A DNA stretch of 31,507 nt from a virus. The DNA lies in IMG/VR virus record IMGVR_UViG_3300020401_000057, positions 1 to 31,507 of that record; one strand, written 5' to 3'. Within the stretch, counting starts at the first letter, position 1. Each line of letters opens with the position of its first letter. This document shows, piece after piece, positions 8,158-14,160 of this stretch. Both the position numbers and the translations under genes were made by a program. The notes under the pieces are model-generated. The model saw only the letters and a program-made list of their open reading frames with translations, searched no databases and had not been told where the DNA came from.

Positions 8158-9837
8158 TTAAGCTGTTGCAGGATCAAACCTTGACAGGAAAGATGATTCA
8201 ACAACCCCTCTTGATCCAGCGACCATAATTCCTCTAGTGGTATCTTCTGGCCCACCAACTTGACATGTAAATGTAATATCTACAGACTTGTTGTCGCCGA
8301 TAGAAGAACTAAAGGATTCTCCTTCAAGCTGAGCACCTTTTACGAAGAACGACATTGCAACCGGACCTTTTCCGTCTGCCTGCGGCTCTCTTAAGATGAA
8401 CTGAAGGTCATGGTTTTCAAAATCAAACAAATGATTCGCTACATTTCCTGAAACCAAGTCAGAAGCAATGGCGCTTACGCTAACACTAACCGTCAAAGGA
8501 AAATCTAGTGGTCGGGTATATGCGTAAGGTGTTCCAAGTCTTTGAAGAGGTGTTCGGGACATAGGAATTTCAATGCTGAAACTTTGAACGTGGCAGCTTC
8601 CTACTTTATGGTCTGTAGGAGGTGTTCCGTCTGGAAGGGTTGTCATCATTGCTGCCCCACCAGCTGTTCCGAGATGCATTTCAATGTCTCCAGGACGCAA
8701 GCAAGACCATCCGTCTGCTTGACTCGAATAAGAGTCTGCGTCACCTAGTGTTGGGTCGCTAGCAGCGTCATTCAAAACACCACTTACTGGTGCAGGAAGG
8801 CTATACTGTATACCCTCAATTGGTGTTCCGCGTTCATTGTTGACCGCAGGAACATCAATATTGTGGAAACCTGCGTCAGATTTCAAATTGAGTCCTTCTA
8901 CTGTTACATTTGCTGTGGGCATGCTTCCAACAGAGGCTTCAACTGAATAATTTGTGACATAACCATTACCCAGAGCAATGGTAGATGCTGTTGTATCGTC
9001 TGAATCTCCGTAAGCGTCGAACACAGAGTTTCCAACAGCGTCAGTTCCTTGAGGTGTGGTAAGAATAAAAAAGTTTCTACCAGCATAGTCATCTTCTTGT
9101 TTGTCTGTTTTGACAAAGTTAACTGCGGTTCCTGCATCAAGGGCGGAATGTTCTTCAACATTAAATCCCATAAGCTTTTCGTTTGCACCATTATTAAGAT
9201 AGTATGAAAAATCCAAACTAACTGTAGGTGGTTCAATTGCGACAGAATCAATTCTGGAAAGCTGTCCGAATTGATTTACGTCTTGCCTGTTGATTGTAAA
9301 ACTGTAGTTGGCGCTCTGTACTCGATTAAGCTGTTTAACCGCAGGAAGAATATCCCAATGTGAAAGGTCAACATTGTTTGATAAATCATAGTTGCCATTA
9401 TCTGTAAACTGTGGAATTGGTGGTACTGCGGCTGCATCTCCAACCAGCGCCGTAAGCGGATGCTTGCCGGTGCTAGCTCCAGAAGCCTCAAAATACCAAT
9501 CTTGTCCACCGTCTGATACTTTTACAATATCTTCATTGGCATAGGTTGCATTTTCATCAAAATCTCCCTTAAAGGGATCAACTGGATCGCCACCTGCATC
9601 TACAAGGTCTGTGGGCTTGGTGATTAATGTCCAGGAATCGGTGTTGTCCAAAATGCATAAGTCTGTATTATTGGCTGGTTCTTTAACCAGGCCCCAAACT
9701 TTACTACTAACCGTTTTTGGAGACGCGCTCGCATCGGTAGCATTATTACTTTTAGCAGTGATGTGGTGGCCTGTAGCTTCAGGCTGTCCCACATACAGCG
9801 CTTCACTCTGATAAATAACTCTATTTCTAGTTGCCAT
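8158..9837 (-). CDS. Probable major tail tube protein, 559 aa
   Basis: Residues from about 171 onward form two similar beta-rich halves. The first starts RVQSANYSFTINRQDVNQFG and the second starts VQSFSIEIPMSRTPLQRLG, consistent with a duplicated tube fold. T5 pb6 is a known case where a duplicated tube domain builds trimeric rings in place of hexamers. Residues 1-170 are an N-terminal extension. It includes a WGLV..DSWTLI segment and a W-Y-GD-V-type module at about 90-164 (NEDIVKV, QDWYFEAS, SHWDILP). The gene is visibly richer in G+C and less biased to AT-ending codons than its neighbours, as expected for an abundant virion protein. It is the last gene of the minus-strand neck-to-tube cluster and ends at the bidirectional terminator. 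No good Shine-Dalgarno is visible before the ATG. The tube assignment rests on fold pattern, paralogues and position. Confidence 0.75.
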   Translation of the reverse strand: MATRNRVIYQSEALYVGQPEATGHHITAKSNNATDASASPKTVSSKVWGLVKEPANNTDLCILDNTDSWTLITKPTDLVDAGGDPVDPFKGDFDENATYANEDIVKVSDGGQDWYFEASGASTGKHPLTALVGDAAAVPPIPQFTDNGNYDLSNNVDLSHWDILPAVKQLNRVQSANYSFTINRQDVNQFGQLSRIDSVAIEPPTVSLDFSYYLNNGANEKLMGFNVEEHSALDAGTAVNFVKTDKQEDDYAGRNFFILTTPQGTDAVGNSVFDAYGDSDDTTASTIALGNGYVTNYSVEASVGSMPTANVTVEGLNLKSDAGFHNIDVPAVNNERGTPIEGIQYSLPAPVSGVLNDAASDPTLGDADSYSSQADGWSCLRPGDIEMHLGTAGGAAMMTTLPDGTPPTDHKVGSCHVQSFSIEIPMSRTPLQRLGTPYAYTRPLDFPLTVSVSVSAIASDLVSGNVANHLFDFENHDLQFILREPQADGKGPVAMSFFVKGAQLEGESFSSSIGDNKSVDITFTCQVGGPEDTTRGIMVAGSRGVVESSFLSRFDPATA

Positions 9838-9889
9838 AATAATAAGTATTCTTTTGTTTATTACATTTAATTTTTAAAAAAGTGAAATT

Positions 9890-10918
9890 TTAAATTCTTG
9901 GGTAGCGGTATGTGTTGATTTCAAAATCAATAAATCCTACAAATGTATTGGGACTAATTGTTTTTGTGACTCTGTCGCTTAATTTAGATACATCCACTCT
10001 GTCAATATGGTGAACTGCTGTTGGATTAATATTTGTTCTATGTTGTGCTAGATCATCATAATTAAAATTAAATGCGTCACCAAATTCATTTAAAGGGTAG
10101 TCTTCGAATGATAACGCAGCAAAGCATAATTTGCTTGCGTCATTAAATATAGAAAGGACGGCATCGAGTTGGTAAATATTTTCCGCCATAACTACGCACC
10201 TAATGTCTCCGATTGTTTTTTCTTCGCCGCCTAGAGAGAATGGGTCGTTTGTGCTTCTGATGTTATTTATAAAAATGGCGGGAAGAACCTGATCATAAGG
10301 GGGTATCGGTGTTAGGGTTTGATCGAATCTACTGTTTACATCAAACTTAGACTCCACAATTAAATTTTCTTCCGTTTCGTTTGTTACGTATATATTAAAA
10401 TCTTTTACGGCATAATCTATAGATACTGTTGAGCTTGACGAAGCCGCAGAACTAATTACCCTGCCGTTAACATAATCAACAAAAAGTATTTCTCCAGCTT
10501 GGCTTGTTGTTGTCCACGTAATGTCTTCCCATTTGCTTGACACTCCAGGCTCTTCTGCGACATCTGTATACTCCATAGCTCTCCATGAAGCGGATGAGTG
10601 GGAAACCATTTCTCTGGGAGCGTAACCCTTTGTTATATCCCAGCTTGATAGTGTGCTTGGATCTATGCCTCCAGATTTAGGTTGAGCCACCCCGTCTATT
10701 GTAACTTCAAAGGGTATGCTTGCCCCTGTAATGCTTTTATCAAAAACCCATTGCTTGTAAGGGCTAGAAAAGCTTTTAAGACTCGCATCTAATCTATCAT
10801 CGGTAATTAATGTAAGAGGATCTGTTTTATTAGAATAAGCCTCGCCTTTTTTGAGCAAAAAGTTTTCAAACCATAAGGAAAAGCTCGTAGTAATTTCATG
10901 CTGGAATTGAGGTTTCAT
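9890..10918 (-). CDS. Neck-proximal virion structural protein, 342 aa
   Basis: The protein begins MKPQFQHEITTSFSLWFENF and has an SSPYKQWVFD segment near residue 55. A W-Y-V-W module occupies about residues 85-134 (LSSWDITKGY, SASWRAMEY, SSKWEDIT). The remaining two thirds look beta-rich and soluble, with PAIFINNIRSTNDPFSLGG in the middle and an FINTYRYP-like end (FEINTYRYPRI). No signal peptide or membrane segment is visible. The ATG overlaps the stop of the upstream gene (ATGA), so the two are translationally coupled. It lies between two connector-type genes and the tube gene, so a tail-terminator, neck or tube-cap role is plausible. I do not recognise a named family with certainty. Confidence 0.6.
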   Translation of the reverse strand: MKPQFQHEITTSFSLWFENFLLKKGEAYSNKTDPLTLITDDRLDASLKSFSSPYKQWVFDKSITGASIPFEVTIDGVAQPKSGGIDPSTLSSWDITKGYAPREMVSHSSASWRAMEYTDVAEEPGVSSKWEDITWTTTSQAGEILFVDYVNGRVISSAASSSSTVSIDYAVKDFNIYVTNETEENLIVESKFDVNSRFDQTLTPIPPYDQVLPAIFINNIRSTNDPFSLGGEEKTIGDIRCVVMAENIYQLDAVLSIFNDASKLCFAALSFEDYPLNEFGDAFNFNYDDLAQHRTNINPTAVHHIDRVDVSKLSDRVTKTISPNTFVGFIDFEINTYRYPRI

Positions 10919-11496
10919 AATGTAAGTCCGTAAGATAGTAGTCTTTTTTTGAAGTCGTTAATAATTGTAGATATATAAGAGGTGTTTCTAAATACACCTC
11001 CAGAGGAATGTTTTGCTTGAAAACCTTCGCCCGATCTACTTGATGGAGATTCTATATCTATATAGTTGCCCATTCCAGATATACCCTGCTCTATAGCCTT
11101 GACCCAGCTTCTGCCCGAGGCCCAAGGTAAGGGTGTTGCATCATAAATATCATCTTTGGTGGGAATGTTTACAATATATTTTCTGCGACCATTTCGCTTA
11201 TCATTGTTTGTAAACCTTATATTAATAGAGCGTTCTAAGAACTGACGCAAGCTTTCTGCTGGAGAGTCCGTAGACTCAAACCCTAAAAATCCGAACAAAG
11301 TTCCTTTGGTCACAAGGCCGCTATTAGATTCATTATTTAAATCTCTGGTGACGGGGTGCATATCATAATCCATGAAAAGCTTTTTCTTTGCACCGTCAAA
11401 ATGTTTAAATACTAGCTCATCAAATTGTTTTTCAACAATCTTGCTATTTAATAATTGTGATTTTAAAGTATTGCGTAATGCGTATACAGAAATCAT
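10915..11496 (-). CDS. Neck / tail-completion candidate, 193 aa
   Basis: A 193-residue soluble protein beginning MISVYALRNTLKSQLLNSKI. A helical N-terminus is followed by TLFGFLGFESTDSP and by a C-terminal half with PWASGRSWVKAIEQGISGMG and a final helix IINDFKKRLLSYGLTL. The size, a charged helix near the end and the position between a connector-like protein and the tube gene resemble the HK97 gp10 / tail-completion class. The sequence alone does not prove this. Both ends overlap neighbours by 4 bases (ATGA), giving tight translational coupling. Function is assigned by context only. Confidence 0.55.
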   Translation of the reverse strand: MISVYALRNTLKSQLLNSKIVEKQFDELVFKHFDGAKKKLFMDYDMHPVTRDLNNESNSGLVTKGTLFGFLGFESTDSPAESLRQFLERSINIRFTNNDKRNGRRKYIVNIPTKDDIYDATPLPWASGRSWVKAIEQGISGMGNYIDIESPSSRSGEGFQAKHSSGGVFRNTSYISTIINDFKKRLLSYGLTL

Positions 11497-11951
11497 TTCG
11501 CTTCAACTGGTTTTAGATACAATGTATAAAAATTAACATCAAATAATCCGTGCGCTCTTGGATCTGAGTCAACCATAAACATTCTTTCATCAAATTCAAT
11601 TCTTTTTAAATCTTTTATTTGCATGTAATCTTCTTTTTTTAATTTAATTCTTACTCTGCTATTTGAATCAACTCGTTTTACTTTTGTGCTTGTACCAAAT
11701 TCTCCGAAATATTCTGTGTCTCTGTTATCATCATATAGAATGCGCGCTTTGAATACAAACTTTTGAGGAACATTTTGTACGCTCGCTGCGCCGCCTGTAT
11801 TATTATATATGTAATTGTAATTGGGGTCTGTGTTGATAATTACTTTTTTTGCTTCTTTGTATACAACTATATCTCGCGCAAATGTATCATGAATATGCTC
11901 GAACTGTTTTGCAAAAGCCTGCTTTGCGAAATCTGAAATAAAACTTGCCAT
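11493..11951 (-). CDS. Head-tail connector-like protein, 152 aa
   Basis: I take the ATG at 11951 (MASFISDFAKQAFAKQF); a TTG 12 codons upstream would run through the divergent promoter region. A short N-terminal helix is followed by a predicted beta-rich body: DIVVYKEAKKVII, KFVFKARILYDD, RVRIKLKKEDYMQIKDLKRIEF, RMFMVDSDPRAHGLF and FYTLYLKPVE. Small beta-barrel proteins of this length at the head of a neck-tail cluster are often head-closure or tail-adaptor proteins, which is my inference here. It is the first gene of the minus-strand cluster and overlaps the next by 4 bases. No strong Shine-Dalgarno is visible. Confidence 0.55.
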   Translation of the reverse strand: MASFISDFAKQAFAKQFEHIHDTFARDIVVYKEAKKVIINTDPNYNYIYNNTGGAASVQNVPQKFVFKARILYDDNRDTEYFGEFGTSTKVKRVDSNSRVRIKLKKEDYMQIKDLKRIEFDERMFMVDSDPRAHGLFDVNFYTLYLKPVEAK

Positions 11952-12004
11952 AATTAATTCTACACTAAATAATAATAGGTGTATCAACTATTAGGAATAA
12001 GGTT
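11945..12004 (+). promoter_or_regulatory. Divergent intergenic region with promoter for the main tail operon
   Basis: TTGCCA (11945-11950), a 17-base spacer and AATAAT (11968-11973) form a sigma70-like promoter on the plus strand. It would start near 11980, giving a leader of about 25 bases. AGGA at 11993-11996 lies 8 bases from the ATG at 12005 and serves as ribosome binding site. The -35 overlaps the start codon of the minus-strand gene. The 10-mer AATAGGTGTA at 11974-11983 recurs in the gap between the two fibre genes (2905-2914, minus strand). The gap separates the neck/tube half of the tail programme from the ruler/tip half. Confidence 0.4.
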
Positions 12005-12007
12005 ATG
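11993..12007 (+). repeat. Duplicated translation start, copy 1
   Basis: AGGAATAAGGTTATG, containing the ribosome binding site and ATG of the 95-aa gene, is identical to 12305-12319 in front of the next gene. The AGGA is 8 bases from the ATG. Confidence 0.8.
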
Positions 12008-12292
12008 GAAGCAGGAAATATTTTTCGCAAATATTGCGAGAGGAATACTAAATCTTTGTTTAAAGGTTTTCTAATGATGTTAGAAGATTTAAACGAAGAA
12101 CATAGAATTCATTTTGGTAAACTTAAACAAAATTTACCAGAGGAATATCGTGCGCTAATTGATCAAGCGGATTATTTTGATCAAGACAAACTGCAACACT
12201 TAAGAAAAAGAACTCTAGACATAGGTAACGAAGCGATCCGCAATATAGAAGGTGATTTGCAAAATTTTACTATAGATTTTGAGTTCAAATGA
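12005..12292 (+). CDS. Small hypothetical protein, first gene of the tail operon, 95 aa
   Basis: A 95-residue, mostly helical, charged protein beginning MEAGNIFRKYCERNTKSLFKGF. It has no signal peptide, membrane segment or recognisable catalytic motif. Features include an LMMLEDLNEEHRIHF segment, an ADYFDQDKLQHLRKR segment and an acidic beta-like end (NFTIDFEFK). It is preceded by a good ribosome binding site and followed after 24 bases by the next gene, whose start carries the same 15-base leader. Position suggests a role in tail assembly, perhaps as a chaperone partner, but I do not recognise the family. Confidence 0.65.
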   Translation: MEAGNIFRKYCERNTKSLFKGFLMMLEDLNEEHRIHFGKLKQNLPEEYRALIDQADYFDQDKLQHLRKRTLDIGNEAIRNIEGDLQNFTIDFEFK

Positions 12293-12304
12293 ATATAATA
12301 AGAA

Positions 12305-12319
12305 AGGAATAAGGTTATG
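12305..12319 (+). repeat. Duplicated translation start, copy 2
   Basis: Identical 15 bases (AGGAATAAGGTTATG) to 11993-12007, again placing AGGA 8 bases before an ATG. A TATAAT lies just upstream at 12294-12299, but without a convincing -35 at 16-18 bases. Confidence 0.8.
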
Positions 12320-13135
12320 CAATTATTGGAAAGAGAAAAACAAGAAAAAGAAGAAGGGGATGTAGTTTCTTCTTTGAAGGAGGTCTATAGTTTTACTGTA
12401 GAGCAAACTGAAAAAGTAAAAGTTACTGAAGTTGAGTCTAGGAAAGACAAAGACGGTAACGAGGAAGAGGTTGAGGTTACCAAAGAGGTTGACCAAGCTG
12501 TTCCCTACAGAATCATCATAAAGCAGCCTAATCGACGCGAAATGGAAGAAGCTGAGCTTGAGTATAGCATTGAAATGAGTAACTGCGTTAAGCAAGGTAT
12601 TCTGACTAAAGCTATGCTTGCAAAAAAGTATTCTGACAGCGGAGGTTTGATGCCAGAAGAAGACGCTCAAGCACTCACAAGACTGTACATGAAGTTTGGA
12701 GAATACAGTAATGAACTTGGCAGGCTAAATACTAAGTCAGCTAAAACAAAAAAGGATGAAGACCGAGTTAGGGAATTATCTGGCAAGCTTGGTGAAGCGA
12801 GAAAAGAAATTGTAAATGTTGAAACAAATTATGCATCTCTATTTAATCACACCGCAGACTCTAGAGCAGCCAATAAAGCTGTTACTTGGTACTTGTTAAA
12901 TTTATCTTACATTAGAAAAGATTCTGAAGAAGAAGCGTCCCCAATTTTTAAGGGAGAAACTTTTGAAGATAAGATTGATGAGTATTACAGGTTAGAAGAA
13001 GAAGGTAGTGAAATATACTATACAATCTCTAATAAGCTCGCCACATATGTAAGTTACTGGTATTACAGCGCTGGTGCTGTTTTGGCCGCCGACTTCGAGA
13101 AGCTTCAAGAAGACATCGATAACGGAGAGATCTAA
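12317..13135 (+). CDS. Putative tail assembly chaperone (gpG-position), 272 aa
   Basis: A highly charged soluble protein. The N-terminus (about 1-65) is rich in K and E and has alternating strands (KVKVTEVESRKDKDG, EVEVTKEVDQAVPYRIIIK). It is followed by helical segments including REMEEAELEYSIEMSNCVKQG, a coiled-coil-like stretch around 130-170 and an aromatic C-terminal helix (NKLATYVSYWYYSAGAV). It sits two genes before the tape measure, where long-tailed phages keep their tail assembly chaperones (lambda G/GT). The next gene starts on the last base of its stop (TAATG), so the two are coupled. I see no slippery heptamer at the junction, so separate initiation seems to replace the lambda-type frameshift. 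Assignment is by position and composition. Confidence 0.55.
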   Translation: MQLLEREKQEKEEGDVVSSLKEVYSFTVEQTEKVKVTEVESRKDKDGNEEEVEVTKEVDQAVPYRIIIKQPNRREMEEAELEYSIEMSNCVKQGILTKAMLAKKYSDSGGLMPEEDAQALTRLYMKFGEYSNELGRLNTKSAKTKKDEDRVRELSGKLGEARKEIVNVETNYASLFNHTADSRAANKAVTWYLLNLSYIRKDSEEEASPIFKGETFEDKIDEYYRLEEEGSEIYYTISNKLATYVSYWYYSAGAVLAADFEKLQEDIDNGEI

Positions 13136-14121
13136 TGTCCAGCGCCACTGAACACCGAAAGGCGTTTAGGGATGTCGTTAGGGGATACTCATCTGCCGTA
13201 TTTGATGATGGTCTTGTATACATAAGACACTTAACTCCTCATGATCAAGTTGAGCTTGAGGACATAACTGACTTGTATATAGAACGAGCAAAAAAACGAG
13301 GACTTCCTACTAATCAAGACATGATGGATCTTCTTGAAAAAGAAGGCGATTGGACTCAAAAAGATGAACGGGATGTAGAAAAGCTACAAGCATTTATAGA
13401 AACTCTACAAATCTCCAAAAAGAAACTAGTAATAAAATCTGCAATAGATAAGCAGAATGAAATTATTGAGCAAGAGCAAGAGAAACTAAACGTAAAGCTT
13501 TTGCAAAAAGATAATCTTATTGGTAATACTTGTGAAAAGTACGCAGCACAACGCACAAACGATTTTTATATATTAAAAAGTTTTTATAAAAATGAAAGTT
13601 TTGATGCTCCTTTATATACTGAAGCTGAATATGATGAACTTGATTCAAGAAAAATAGCAGAATTAATTAAAATATATAATGATACATTTCATTTTTTTAG
13701 TGAAGATAGTATACAATATTTAATACTAGAAGATTTTTATCAACCATATTTAAATTTTGCTGATGATAGTATGCAATTTTATGGTAAAGCATTTTGTTCA
13801 TTAACATATAATCAAATTAGAATGATTGTATATACTAGAATATTTAAAAATATATTTGAAAATAATGAAAATATCCCTGAGAAAATAAGAAAAGATCCAA
13901 AAGCGTTATTAGACTTTGGTAGCACTTCAAGCGAGGAGCGAGAAAAAATGAAATCTAGATTTGAAGATAGCGATGGATCTACAATTGTTGGCGCAAAGGA
14001 TGAAGACTATGAATATCTTGGCATTCAAAAGCCTGCTGGCGGAATTGATTTGCATAAAGAGGCGCAAAAGAAGGGTGGTTCTTTGAGCATGCAAGATATG
14101 ATGAAGCTTTCTGGAGTTTAG
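13135..14121 (+). CDS. Putative second tail assembly chaperone (gpT-position), 328 aa
   Basis: Begins MSSATEHRKAFRDVVRGYSS, with GGAGAG as ribosome binding site inside the upstream gene. The protein is hydrophilic, with a long helical or coiled-coil stretch at about residues 60-130 (QISKKKLVIKSAIDKQNEII and following). A tyrosine/phenylalanine-rich middle spans about 145-245. The C-terminus contains KDPKALLDFGS and ends SLSMQDMMKLSGV. Bases 13560-13880, encoding the middle part, are markedly richer in A+T than both flanks. The gene directly precedes the tape measure with a 39-base gap, so it probably helps load or fold the tape measure during tail assembly. No family was recognised with certainty. 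Confidence 0.55.
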   Translation: MSSATEHRKAFRDVVRGYSSAVFDDGLVYIRHLTPHDQVELEDITDLYIERAKKRGLPTNQDMMDLLEKEGDWTQKDERDVEKLQAFIETLQISKKKLVIKSAIDKQNEIIEQEQEKLNVKLLQKDNLIGNTCEKYAAQRTNDFYILKSFYKNESFDAPLYTEAEYDELDSRKIAELIKIYNDTFHFFSEDSIQYLILEDFYQPYLNFADDSMQFYGKAFCSLTYNQIRMIVYTRIFKNIFENNENIPEKIRKDPKALLDFGSTSSEEREKMKSRFEDSDGSTIVGAKDEDYEYLGIQKPAGGIDLHKEAQKKGGSLSMQDMMKLSGV

Positions 14122-14141
14122 AATATAAAATACGTGTAATA

Positions 14142-14159
14142 CCTTGTCAAGGAACAAGG
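14142..14159 (+). promoter_or_regulatory. Short hairpin over the tape-measure ribosome binding site
   Basis: CCTTG at 14142-14146 can pair with CAAGG at 14155-14159 (loop of 8 bases), right up to the ATG at 14161. CAAGG also occurs at 14148-14152. The ribosome binding site AAGGAA (14149-14154) lies inside this structure. A modest translational control of the tape measure is possible; the stem is only 5 base pairs. Confidence 0.35.
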
Positions 14160-14160
14160 C

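Noticed and set aside
11957-11987. TTGATA ... TAGAAT on the minus strand as promoter for the connector-like gene
   Set aside because: The spacer is 19 bases and the start would fall on the ATG itself; too weak to list as a feature.
13100-13160. Programmed frameshift between the two chaperone-position genes, as in lambda G/GT
   Set aside because: No slippery heptamer is visible near the junction and the downstream gene has its own ATG and ribosome binding site in a TAATG overlap.
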